In this document: piece by piece, positions 16,711 to 24,730 of the stretch | Position numbering within the stretch: the first letter of the stretch is position 1 | Layout of the letters: the number at the start of each line of letters is the position of its first letter | NCBI RefSeq assembly: GCF_000819685.1 | Contig: NZ_CDBR01000107.1 | Span: forward strand, 1 to 64,000 | DNA from: Aeromonas allosaccharophila | GTDB taxonomy: Bacteria > Pseudomonadota > Gammaproteobacteria > Enterobacterales > Aeromonadaceae | Length of the DNA stretch: 64,000 nt | Direction: 5' to 3' | Program-made: the position numbers and the translations under genes | Notes under the pieces: model-generated | Databases searched by the model: none | What the model was told of the DNA's origin: nothing | The model's input: only the letters and a program-made list of their open reading frames with translations

Positions 16711-18716
16711 TGAAGCATCATGCAATCATGGCGGCCCTGCTGGCCGCCCCGTTGGCGTGGGCGCAAGAGGCCCTGCCACCGCCGATCCCGTCCCAGCCAC
16801 ACCTGATTTCGGGCAATCCCGTACGCCAGGATCCCTACTTCTGGTTGCGGGACGAGAGCCGCAGCAACCCGGCCATTCTCGCCCTGCTCAAGCAGCAAAA
16901 TCGCTGGAGCGAGCAGCAACTCGCCGCGCAGCAGCCGCTGGAAGCGACCCTGCGCGCCGAGTTTGCCCGCCATCCGGCGGGGGAACCTATGCCGGACAAC
17001 TGGCTTGTGCGCGGCGATCAGGCATGGCAGCTGCGCCCGGACGGCTCTCTCTGGCAACGCCACGGGGTCAAGGTACAGCAACGGCTTCCCGCCAGAGCGG
17101 GTGAGGGCTATTACGACGCGGGCGGCTGGGCTCTGAGCCCGGATAACCGTACGCTGGCCATCGCCGAAGACAGGCGCGGCGATCTCGACTATCAGGTCAC
17201 CCTGCTCGACCTCCAGAGCGGCAAGGCGCTGGCCACTTTGGCCCAGCGCAGCGCTGATCTCGCCTGGTCACAAGATGGCCGTACCCTTTACACCATCGCC
17301 AACGAGCGCGATACCCTGCGCCCCTGGCAGCTGCGCGGCTGGCAGGATGGCCAGGAGCAGACTCTCTATGAGGAGCAGGATCCCGCCTGGCTGCTCAGCC
17401 TCTATCGCACCACGGATGGCCAGCATCTGGTGTTGCAGGGCAACAACCACGATAGCTCGGAGCAGTACCTGCTCGACTCGGGCAAGCCGCAGCAGGTCAA
17501 ACCCCGCCAGCGCGGGGTGGAATACTATCTGGACAGCCAATCCGGCTGGGTGATCAAGAGCAACCGGGAGGGGGCATTTGCCCTCTACTCAGCCAACACG
17601 CCGCTCGGTGAGTGGCAGCGCCTGTGGCCCGCCAAAGGGGAGGATCTCGGCGATCCCGACAAGTGGCGACTGTTTGATCGCCATCTGGTGGTGCAGTTTC
17701 GCCAGCAGGGGGAGGATTGGCTCGCCCTGCTCGATCGCAACGGCCATGAACGCCAGCGCCTGCCGCTGGCCAGTGGCGCCGGTACTGGCTGGCTGCAAGG
17801 AGAACATGACCCGGCCAGCGACCGCATTCTGGTGCGCAGTCAGGGCTTGAGCCAGCCCCCCGGCCAGCGCTGGCTGGATTTGAACAGCGGTCAGTGGATC
17901 AACGACCAGCACACCGGTGACGACAAGGCATTGCCCTATCAGAGCGAGCGACGCTGGGTCACCTCTGCCGATGGCACCCGGGTGCCTGTCTCGCTGGTGT
18001 GGCGCAAGGATCTGGCCCCCCGCGCCGTGCTGCTCTACGGCTATGGCGCCTATGGCACGCCGATGCGCCCCTACTATCAAAAAGAGCTGCTGAGCCTGCT
18101 GGATCGGGGCTTTGTCTACGCCATCGCCCATGTGCGCGGCGGCGGCATGCTGGGGGAGCAGTGGACCCGCGACGGACGGGGCATCCACAAGCAGAACGGC
18201 ATCAGCGACTTTATCGCCGCCGGTAACGCCCTGCGCCACTGGTCGCTCGACTCAGCCCCTCTGCCCCTGTTCGCCATGGGTGGCAGCGCCGGTGGCACCC
18301 TGGTTGCTGCGGCCCTCAACCAGCAACCGACGCTCTTTAGCGGCGCCGTGTTGCAGGTTCCCTTCGTCGATATGCTCGGCACCATGAGCGATCCCGCCCT
18401 CCCCCTGACCCGTCAGGAGTACCAGGAGTGGGGCAACCCGGCCAAGCCCGCAGAGTATCAGGCGATGCGCCGCATCAGCCCCTACGACAACCTGCACCGC
18501 GCCCCCTACCCTCCCCTGCTGGTCACTACCGCCCTGCACGATAGCCAGGTTCCCTACTGGGAGCCGGTCAAGTGGCTGGCCCGCCTGCGGGAACATAGCA
18601 CGGGTTCCGGCCCCTACCTGCTGCTGACCGAACTGGAGGGGGGCCACCGCGCCGGTGGTGGCGATCGGGCTCGTGAATTTGCCTTTTTGTTGCATCTGGC
18701 GGGGATCAACCAATGA
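16710..18716 (+). CDS. exported prolyl-oligopeptidase family (S9A) serine peptidase
   Basis: This 668-residue enzyme should cut short or unfolded peptides. It has a signal peptide (residues 1-19, cleavage after AWA), the QDPYFWLRDE stretch typical of S9A N-termini, a beta-propeller of about 350 residues, and a catalytic domain with YGYGAYG, the nucleophile Ser526 in GGSAGG, Asp in HDSQVPYWEP and His in LEGGHRAGGG. Most S9A enzymes (prolyl oligopeptidase, oligopeptidase B) are cytoplasmic, so the signal peptide points to work in the periplasm or outside. The ATG overlaps the receptor stop codon. The frame is open upstream from 16458, but that part lies inside the receptor gene and is not used. 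Confidence 0.93.
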   Translation: MKHHAIMAALLAAPLAWAQEALPPPIPSQPHLISGNPVRQDPYFWLRDESRSNPAILALLKQQNRWSEQQLAAQQPLEATLRAEFARHPAGEPMPDNWLVRGDQAWQLRPDGSLWQRHGVKVQQRLPARAGEGYYDAGGWALSPDNRTLAIAEDRRGDLDYQVTLLDLQSGKALATLAQRSADLAWSQDGRTLYTIANERDTLRPWQLRGWQDGQEQTLYEEQDPAWLLSLYRTTDGQHLVLQGNNHDSSEQYLLDSGKPQQVKPRQRGVEYYLDSQSGWVIKSNREGAFALYSANTPLGEWQRLWPAKGEDLGDPDKWRLFDRHLVVQFRQQGEDWLALLDRNGHERQRLPLASGAGTGWLQGEHDPASDRILVRSQGLSQPPGQRWLDLNSGQWINDQHTGDDKALPYQSERRWVTSADGTRVPVSLVWRKDLAPRAVLLYGYGAYGTPMRPYYQKELLSLLDRGFVYAIAHVRGGGMLGEQWTRDGRGIHKQNGISDFIAAGNALRHWSLDSAPLPLFAMGGSAGGTLVAAALNQQPTLFSGAVLQVPFVDMLGTMSDPALPLTRQEYQEWGNPAKPAEYQAMRRISPYDNLHRAPYPPLLVTTALHDSQVPYWEPVKWLARLREHSTGSGPYLLLTELEGGHRAGGGDRAREFAFLLHLAGINQ

Positions 18717-18742
18717 CCCTGCCGCTGATTGGGAGTACCACT

Positions 18743-21160
18743 ATGAAACCCCTGTTGCCCGCCCTCTTGCTGGGGTTGGCTGGCTTTGCCACTCAGGCCG
18801 CCGAACTGCGTTTTGTCGAACAGGACGCCCCGGCCGATCCCCGCCTCTGGCTCGAACAGCAGCTCGGCGTCACCTTGAGTGATGCCCCGGCCTATCAGCG
18901 CCAAGGCAAGCTGGGCCACTATCTGCATTACCGCCAGCAGCTCAATGGCGCACCGATCGCCGGCCTCATGGCCGCCGTCAGTCTCGATGAGCAGGGTCGC
19001 CCGTGGCGTCTCTATCACAATACCCGACTGATGCAGGCACAGGCGACGCCATGTGACGACGCCAGCCGCGCCGGGGTGGATGCCTATACCGCCACGCTGG
19101 ATGGCGCTGTGTGGCAATTCGCCGGCAGTGACGAGGCCCTGCCCTGGTACTGGCAGGATGGCGACACCCTGACACCGGCCTGGCGTCTGCTGGCGGTAGA
19201 AAGCCAGCCGGGCAACAGCAAGAGCAGCCACTGGCAACTGTTTGTCACTTGCGATGGCAGCGCCCTGCTGGGACGCACGCTGCAAGAGGCCAGCACCCAC
19301 GCCGAACCGGCCCCACTGGCAGGGGATGCGGCCACGGTGCAGGCCCGCATCTTTGCCCTCGATCCACGCACCCAGCTGAAAGATGGCAACCTGCTGTGGC
19401 GCCATGATCTGGTGCTGGACAACGGGGCCTATCGCACCGTCCCGCTCACGGTACAGAAGGTGGATGACACCTACCTGCTGAGCGGCCCTCGCGCTCGGGT
19501 CGTGGATGGCACGGCGCCGGAAACCGTTCCCTTTAGCAGCCCTGATGCCGATGGCTTCCAGCTGGATCATCAGCAGCCCGCCTTCCTCGATATCAATGGC
19601 TACTACCATCTGGATCTGGCCCAGCGCCACGTAGAATCCCTGGGCTACCCGACGCTGATGGGCGGCCCCCTGGCCATCGATACCGATGCCGGGGAGCAGG
19701 ACAACTCTCTCTATGACCCCTTCCTGCGCCGGTTGGAGATTGGCCGGGTCGGGGTGCCCGATGCGGAAGATCCCATGGTGATCTGGCACGAATTTGGCCA
19801 TGCGGTGCAGCACCATATTCTGCCCGACATGGGAGACGAGGGTGACTGGGGCGCCATCGGCGAGGGCTTTAGCGACTATCTGGCCGCCAGCTGGCGCCAG
19901 CGCAGTCCCGAGGCCCGCCAGTTCGAGCCCTTCATGGTCTTCAACTGGGATGCCAGGATCAGCGGCCGGACGCCCCGTCAGCTCGATGATCTGCGGGCGC
20001 GCTATCACCCGGGTTTCCTCTATCCGGCTCACCTCACCATCAACGGCAGCAACGGCGACCAGCTGTGGGGCACCCCGCTCTTTACCGCGCTGCGTCAGGC
20101 CGTTGAACAATATGGCGAGGTAGCCCGTGACGAGTTCGATACCCTGCTGATTGAATCCCACTTCGGCCTCGGCCCGCAGGTGCGGATGCCCCAGCTGGCG
20201 CGCGTCACCGTGGATACCGCCAACCGCCTCTATCCGGACCGCAGCTATGGCAAGCTGCTGGAGCAGGCCTTCCGCCACCACGCCCTGCTACCCACCCCCA
20301 TCATGGCCCGCCTCGCCGATGACAGCTACCTGCTGCCCGGGGAGAAAAAGAGCCTCGCCATCGAATTGACCAACCAGAGCGGTCGTCCCCTGACCGTGGC
20401 CGACGCCAGCCTGCTCCCGACCAAGGGGCTCATGGGTGACGGTCACTGGCAGGGAGAGCTCAACGCCGATGGCACCGCCCGCTGGATCCTGCCGCTGGAA
20501 GCGGCGAGCAACCTGACCTGTGGCGAGGCAGTCACCTTGCCACTGCAGTTCAAGCTCACCCTGCCCAGCCCCACCGAGCGCCAGACCCGCCTTGACCTGC
20601 AACTGCCGATCGGTGAACCGCTCTGGCAGCGGGCCATCGGCCAGGGTGGCCAGATCAAGGATGCGGTGAGCGATGAACGGCACGGCCTGTCCCGCTTCAC
20701 TCTCACCCTGCCCGAGAGCAAGGCCCGCATCGACAGCGGATTCGTGGTCGCCCTCGATCTGGAGCACAGCAAGCTGGAGCAGCTGGAGATCTGGCTCACC
20801 TCCCCTTACGGCACCCGGATCAGCCTGTGGAACAAGGGCTACGCCAGCCATACCCGGCTCAAGGGGGAGTTCCCCCGTGAACTGGTACCGTTCGAATCGC
20901 TGGATAAGCTGCACGGTGAACCGCTCGCTGGCCGCTGGCTGCTGGAGATCAACGACACCAGCGCCGGTGACACCGGTCAGTTGCGCAACTGGCGTGTCGC
21001 CCAGCAAGTCGGCGCCCGCTGCGACAAGGATGAAGCCCTGCCCAACACAGGCATCATTCCCCTTGAGCAGGATGAAGGGGGCGGCGGCACGACTTCCCCC
21101 CTGTTGCTGTTGCTGGCCCTGTGGCCCCGTCTCTGGCGCCGGAGCAACCCGCGCCGTTGA
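18743..21160 (+). CDS. exported zinc metalloprotease with P-domain and GlyGly-CTERM tail
   Basis: This 805-residue exported protease has a signal peptide (residues 1-18), a propeptide region, and a gluzincin active site HEFGH at 349-353 with the third zinc ligand Glu374 in GEGFSD. The HEXXH plus EGFSD arrangement resembles M4/M36 enzymes (thermolysin, fungalysin). A C-terminal P-domain like that of proprotein convertases is seen around residues 640-755 (LEIWLTSPYGTRISLWN, LAGRWLLEINDTSAGDTGQL). The last 30 residues form a GlyGly-CTERM signal: EGGGG, a leucine-rich helix and an arginine-rich end. Rhombosortase is known to cut this kind of tail so that the protein is surface-attached or released. 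ATG 18743 starts the signal peptide and is preferred over ATG 18713, which overlaps the previous stop. Confidence 0.93.
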   Translation: MKPLLPALLLGLAGFATQAAELRFVEQDAPADPRLWLEQQLGVTLSDAPAYQRQGKLGHYLHYRQQLNGAPIAGLMAAVSLDEQGRPWRLYHNTRLMQAQATPCDDASRAGVDAYTATLDGAVWQFAGSDEALPWYWQDGDTLTPAWRLLAVESQPGNSKSSHWQLFVTCDGSALLGRTLQEASTHAEPAPLAGDAATVQARIFALDPRTQLKDGNLLWRHDLVLDNGAYRTVPLTVQKVDDTYLLSGPRARVVDGTAPETVPFSSPDADGFQLDHQQPAFLDINGYYHLDLAQRHVESLGYPTLMGGPLAIDTDAGEQDNSLYDPFLRRLEIGRVGVPDAEDPMVIWHEFGHAVQHHILPDMGDEGDWGAIGEGFSDYLAASWRQRSPEARQFEPFMVFNWDARISGRTPRQLDDLRARYHPGFLYPAHLTINGSNGDQLWGTPLFTALRQAVEQYGEVARDEFDTLLIESHFGLGPQVRMPQLARVTVDTANRLYPDRSYGKLLEQAFRHHALLPTPIMARLADDSYLLPGEKKSLAIELTNQSGRPLTVADASLLPTKGLMGDGHWQGELNADGTARWILPLEAASNLTCGEAVTLPLQFKLTLPSPTERQTRLDLQLPIGEPLWQRAIGQGGQIKDAVSDERHGLSRFTLTLPESKARIDSGFVVALDLEHSKLEQLEIWLTSPYGTRISLWNKGYASHTRLKGEFPRELVPFESLDKLHGEPLAGRWLLEINDTSAGDTGQLRNWRVAQQVGARCDKDEALPNTGIIPLEQDEGGGGTTSPLLLLLALWPRLWRRSNPRR

Positions 21161-21219
21161 ACCCTGTACCACGGGGGTAACCACCCCCGTGAACCTGTGA
21201 CCGAATCAAGGAATGTGAA

Positions 21220-22659
21220 GTGAAACCATCCGTACTGGTTATTGCAACCCTCTCAGCCCTGCTCAGCGCCTGTGGCGGCGGGGAAGATAACGCACCACTG
21301 GCGATCCCGGACTACCGTGTCGATGTCGCCCTGCCGACCGCCGGTACCCTGTGCGCCGATCTGGATCAGAACTGGCAATGTGATCCTGCCGACCCTGCCG
21401 TCAGCGGCGAAGGAGCGGTGGCCCTTATCAGCCGTTCGGCCAACATCGTCAACTCGCCCCTGCTGTTCGTACCGCGGGGCGGAGGGCTGCTGCTGGCACA
21501 TCCGGCCGCCAAAGGGGAGCCACAACGGCTGCAACCGACCCTGCTCAGCACCCTGTGGCAGAGCCGTATTGCCGAAGGGGTGGCCGCCGACCGCGCACTG
21601 ACGCAGCTACTGGCCGATCTCGCCCCGCTGCAACCGGGCAGCGATCGCGCGGCCCTCGCGGGTCTCGGCCAGTTTGATCAGGCGCTGCAGCAGGTGGCGA
21701 TCAGCTTGCTGCAACAGGCCCGCACACGCCTTGCCAACGCCAAGGAGACCCAGTTGCTCACCACCAGCTATCGCGCCATCAGCCTGATGCTGGAGCAATT
21801 GGCTCAGGAGTGGCAGCGCAACGGCCAGTTTGCTGAAGAGACCCAAAGCGAACTGCTGACCCTGTTGGTGCAGCAGCAGTCACGCAACCTGCTGACCGTC
21901 ACCGGCGTCACCACCTTCAGCGATGGCAACGATCCGCTGCTGGAACAGGAACCCGATGACTATCCGGGACAAGATGCCAGCTGGAATCGCACTCGTCCCC
22001 AACTTGCCTATCGCAAGCTCGATGATCGCGGTCAGGTGCTCCCCGACAACGCGCCGAGCTGGCAGTGCGTCAAGGATCTCAATACCGGTCTGGTGTGGGA
22101 GGTCAAATCGGATGATCCCTTGAGCCCGGCCTGGAAAAGCAGACCCTTTGCCTATGAGGATGAGCAATTCAAGGCGACCGCAGGCGAGCAGCAAGAGGCC
22201 TACCAGCATATTCATAACAGGATCGAACAGCTCACCGCCGAAGGGGATCTGGCTGCCCTCGCTCGGGCACAGGCGCTGACCACCATGCTGACCACCCGCG
22301 CGTATCAGCAGTGGCTCAATGGCGAGCAGCGCTGCGGCATCAGCCAGTGGCGGCTGCCCACCATGAGCGAGCTGATGTCACTGATGCACTACGGCAGCCT
22401 GGCCAAGGACCCGCTAGGTCAACGCATCATCGTGAATACCCGTTACTTCCCTGATGTCGCCCCCTCGGAAGATGGCTTCTTCCATGGCTACTTCTGGAGC
22501 ACCACCAGCAACACCGCCCAGCGCTTCTCCGGTGGCCCCATCAGCAAACGCACGGCCCTGTTCCTGGGAGACGATGCGGGCACCACCTATCCCGCGCTGG
22601 TGCAGCAAGATACCTATATCGAACTGATGCAGGTACGACTGGTCGCTACCCCACAATAA
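21220..22659 (+). CDS. lipoprotein with C-terminal DUF1566 (Lcl-type) domain
   Basis: A lipoprotein signal with lipobox LLSAC puts the mature N-terminus (CGGGEDN) on a membrane, probably the outer one. The middle is helical and glutamine-rich (about residues 100-225). The C-terminal 200 residues have the DUF1566 pattern: CVKDLNTGLVWEVK, then QWRLPTMSELMSL and FWSTTSN. The domain occurs in surface proteins such as Legionella Lcl and may bind glycans or proteins. The start codon is GTG. A role as a surface partner of the receptor and protease is inferred from the shared direction and close spacing. Confidence 0.85.
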   Translation: MKPSVLVIATLSALLSACGGGEDNAPLAIPDYRVDVALPTAGTLCADLDQNWQCDPADPAVSGEGAVALISRSANIVNSPLLFVPRGGGLLLAHPAAKGEPQRLQPTLLSTLWQSRIAEGVAADRALTQLLADLAPLQPGSDRAALAGLGQFDQALQQVAISLLQQARTRLANAKETQLLTTSYRAISLMLEQLAQEWQRNGQFAEETQSELLTLLVQQQSRNLLTVTGVTTFSDGNDPLLEQEPDDYPGQDASWNRTRPQLAYRKLDDRGQVLPDNAPSWQCVKDLNTGLVWEVKSDDPLSPAWKSRPFAYEDEQFKATAGEQQEAYQHIHNRIEQLTAEGDLAALARAQALTTMLTTRAYQQWLNGEQRCGISQWRLPTMSELMSLMHYGSLAKDPLGQRIIVNTRYFPDVAPSEDGFFHGYFWSTTSNTAQRFSGGPISKRTALFLGDDAGTTYPALVQQDTYIELMQVRLVATPQ

Positions 22660-22672
22660 TTCGAGGAATATC

Positions 22673-23242
22673 ATGAGCCTTTATCGTTTTTCGTTCGCCA
22701 TGCTGGCACTGCTGGCCCCCCTTGCCCACGGTGCTGCCATTTGTGATGACAGCATGGATCGCACCGCCCCTTCTGCCCGGTTTCTTGACCATGGCAACGG
22801 CACCGTCACGGATCAACACACCGGCCTCACCTGGATGCGCTGCAAACTGGGGCAAACATGGAATGGCAGCAGTTGCCTGGGGGAACCGACCGTTTACTAC
22901 TGGCAGCAGGGGTTGCAAGTGGCGGAGCGGATCCGCAGTGACAGCAGCCATGCACTCTATCACTTCGGCGGTGTCAGCCAGTGGCGCCTGCCCGACATCA
23001 AGGAGCTGGCGACCCTGGTCGAGCATGCCTGCTACAAACCCTCCCTCAATGAAGCCATTTTCCCGCGCGCCATGGCGGGGGGCGGTAAAGAGGTCAATGA
23101 GGGCTATGTCTATCTGATGAGCAGCACGGTAACCTCCGCCAATGGCCAGCGGGCGTATCTGGATATCACCTCGGGAGATATCGGTTTACGCGTCATTGGC
23201 GCCTACCCGGATCAGGTCTTGCTGGTTGCCAATAAACCCTGA
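22673..23242 (+). CDS. exported DUF1566 (Lcl-type) domain protein
   Basis: This 189-residue exported protein has a signal peptide (residues 1-21, cleavage near AHG-AA) and then one DUF1566 domain: FLDHGNGTVTDQHTGLTWMR, WRLPDIKELATLVEH and a final strand block. Cysteines at the mature start, in the middle (KLGQTWNGSSCLG) and after VEHAC could form disulphides. The ribosome site GAGGAAT lies just before the ATG. The gene is the last of the cluster and is followed by a terminator. It shares the domain with the lipoprotein before it, so the two may be a membrane-bound and soluble pair. Confidence 0.85.
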   Translation: MSLYRFSFAMLALLAPLAHGAAICDDSMDRTAPSARFLDHGNGTVTDQHTGLTWMRCKLGQTWNGSSCLGEPTVYYWQQGLQVAERIRSDSSHALYHFGGVSQWRLPDIKELATLVEHACYKPSLNEAIFPRAMAGGGKEVNEGYVYLMSSTVTSANGQRAYLDITSGDIGLRVIGAYPDQVLLVANKP

Positions 23243-23276
23243 CCGCACCGCGCTCGACACCGGAACGTGATGACAG

Positions 23277-23301
23277 GAGAGGCTTGCGAGCCTCTCTTTT
23301 T
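23277..23301 (+). terminator. terminator of the Fur-type cluster
   Basis: A perfect eight-base-pair stem GAGAGGCT / AGCCTCTC with loop TGCG is followed by five Ts. It ends the receptor-protease cluster and isolates the nuo operon. Confidence 0.9.
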
Positions 23302-23619
23302 ATTGCTTTTTGATCGTGCCCGTCTCACCCGACCCCACTTTTCTCACCCCGGCTTTCCCTACCCGTAATACCGATCAGACCTGGCTTTACTCTCGGCATT
23401 TACCCCTTTCAGGTGATGACGAGGAGCAGGGTTCTGCGCTTTCCAAGCCTTTCCCGCCTCCCATAACCAACAAAAAAGTGCGCTTCTTAACAAAATTTAA
23501 TTACCAGTTAACCGATTAATAATTAACCCATAAAAATGACATGTAAATCAGTACGAAAGTGTCATAATGCGTAACATTATTGTTAAGTCACTTGATTAAT
23601 TTGGTTAGGAAAAACCTCT
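23302..23619. other. intergenic region upstream of nuoA, likely promoter region
   Basis: No gene is convincing here. The last 140 bases are AT-rich and hold three TTAAC (GTTAA) elements at 23487, 23508 and 23523. ArcA binds GTTAA-type direct repeats, and nuo is ArcA-repressed in E. coli, so oxygen control is plausible but unproven. A CATAAT hexamer near 23561 could be a -10 element, without a well-spaced -35. Confidence 0.4.
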
Positions 23620-24024
23620 ATGTTTGCTGATGTTTCTGCTCAACATTGGGCTTTTGCCATTTATGTCATCGGTGCCATCACCCTCTGTCTGGTGATGATA
23701 GGTCTTGCCGCCCTGTTGGGGGGCCGTGCCTACGGCCGGACCAAGAACAAGCCATTTGAATCTGGTGTCGACTCGGTCGGCAGTGCCCGTCTGCGTTTTT
23801 CCGCCAAGTTCTATCTGGTCGCCATGTTCTTCGTCATCTTCGACGTCGAGGCGCTCTACCTGTTTGCCTGGTCCGTTTCCGTGCGCGAAAGCGGCTGGGT
23901 CGGCTTTATTGAAGCCACCATTTTCATCGGACTGCTGCTTATCGGCCTGATCTACCTCTGGCGCATCGGCGCACTGGACTGGTCACCGCGCAAACCGCAG
24001 CTGAACAACAAAAACAGTGATTGA
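23620..24024 (+). CDS. nuoA: NADH dehydrogenase I subunit A
   Basis: NuoA is a small inner-membrane subunit of complex I near the quinone site. The 134-residue protein has three membrane segments (about 12-32, 68-88, 97-117) and the conserved loop [20 protein letters not shown] plus [11 protein letters not shown]. It is the first gene of a 13-gene nuo operon in canonical order, 23620-38686, preceded by an AT-rich promoter region. Confidence 0.98.
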   Translation: MFADVSAQHWAFAIYVIGAITLCLVMIGLAALLGGRAYGRTKNKPFESGVDSVGSARLRFSAKFYLVAMFFVIFDVEALYLFAWSVSVRESGWVGFIEATIFIGLLLIGLIYLWRIGALDWSPRKPQLNNKNSD

Positions 24025-24053
24025 ACCACAGACCCTTTCCTTGAGGTTGCACC

Positions 24054-24728
24054 ATGAAGTACACCCTGACCCGGATTGACCCGGATGCACCCGTTGAGCG
24101 CTACCCCCAGGAGCAGCGCCAGACCGTCGATGACCCACTGGCGCAAGAGGCGACGCGCGGCATCATGATGGGCCGTCTCGAGGAGGTGCTGCAAGATACA
24201 GTCAACTGGGGCCGCAAAAACTCCCTCTGGCCTTACAACTTCGGTATCTCCTGCTGCTACGTAGAGATGTGTACCGCCTTCACCTCCCCCCACGATGTGG
24301 CCCGCTTCGGCGCCGAAGTTATCCGTGCCTCGCCGCGTCAGGCCGATTTCATGGTGATTGCGGGGACCCCCTTCATCAAGATGGCACCGGTGATCCAGCG
24401 CCTGTATGAACAGTTGCTCGAACCCAAGTGGGTGATCTCCATGGGGGCCTGTGCCAACTCGGGCGGCATGTATGACATCTATTCCGTGGTGCAGGGGGTG
24501 GACAAGTTCCTGCCGGTCGATGTCTACATTCCGGGTTGCCCGCCCCGTCCAGAAGCCTTTTTGCAAGCCCTGATGCTGCTGCAGGACTCCATCGGCAAAG
24601 AGCGCCGCCCCCTCTCCTGGGTGGTGGGCGATCAGGGGATCTACCGTCCCCAGATGCAGGCCGAAAAAGAGCGCAAGCGCGGCGAACGGATCAATGTGAC
24701 CAACCTGCGCACGCCGGATGAGATCTGA
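24054..24728 (+). CDS. nuoB: NADH dehydrogenase I subunit B
   Basis: NuoB holds the N2 iron-sulphur cluster that hands electrons to quinone. The cluster cysteines are in [21 protein letters not shown] and [12 protein letters not shown]. Length (224) is as expected for gamma-proteobacteria, with a variable charged N-terminus and C-terminus. It is followed by nuoCD after two bases. Confidence 0.98.
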   Translation: MKYTLTRIDPDAPVERYPQEQRQTVDDPLAQEATRGIMMGRLEEVLQDTVNWGRKNSLWPYNFGISCCYVEMCTAFTSPHDVARFGAEVIRASPRQADFMVIAGTPFIKMAPVIQRLYEQLLEPKWVISMGACANSGGMYDIYSVVQGVDKFLPVDVYIPGCPPRPEAFLQALMLLQDSIGKERRPLSWVVGDQGIYRPQMQAEKERKRGERINVTNLRTPDEI

Positions 24729-24730
24729 CC

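Noticed and set aside
14803..16725. 640-codon open frame antisense to the TonB receptor
   Set aside because: It is an artefact of GC-rich third positions. The sense frame has a signal peptide, plug and barrel motifs, and the antisense frame lacks any recognisable domain.
18614..20281. 555-codon open frame antisense to the metalloprotease
   Set aside because: The sense strand carries HEFGH and P-domain motifs in frame. The antisense translation shows no domain.
23310..23519. 69-codon frame in the nuo upstream region
   Set aside because: It has a poor ribosome site and no recognisable features, and runs through the AT-rich regulatory region. It starts only just after the terminator.
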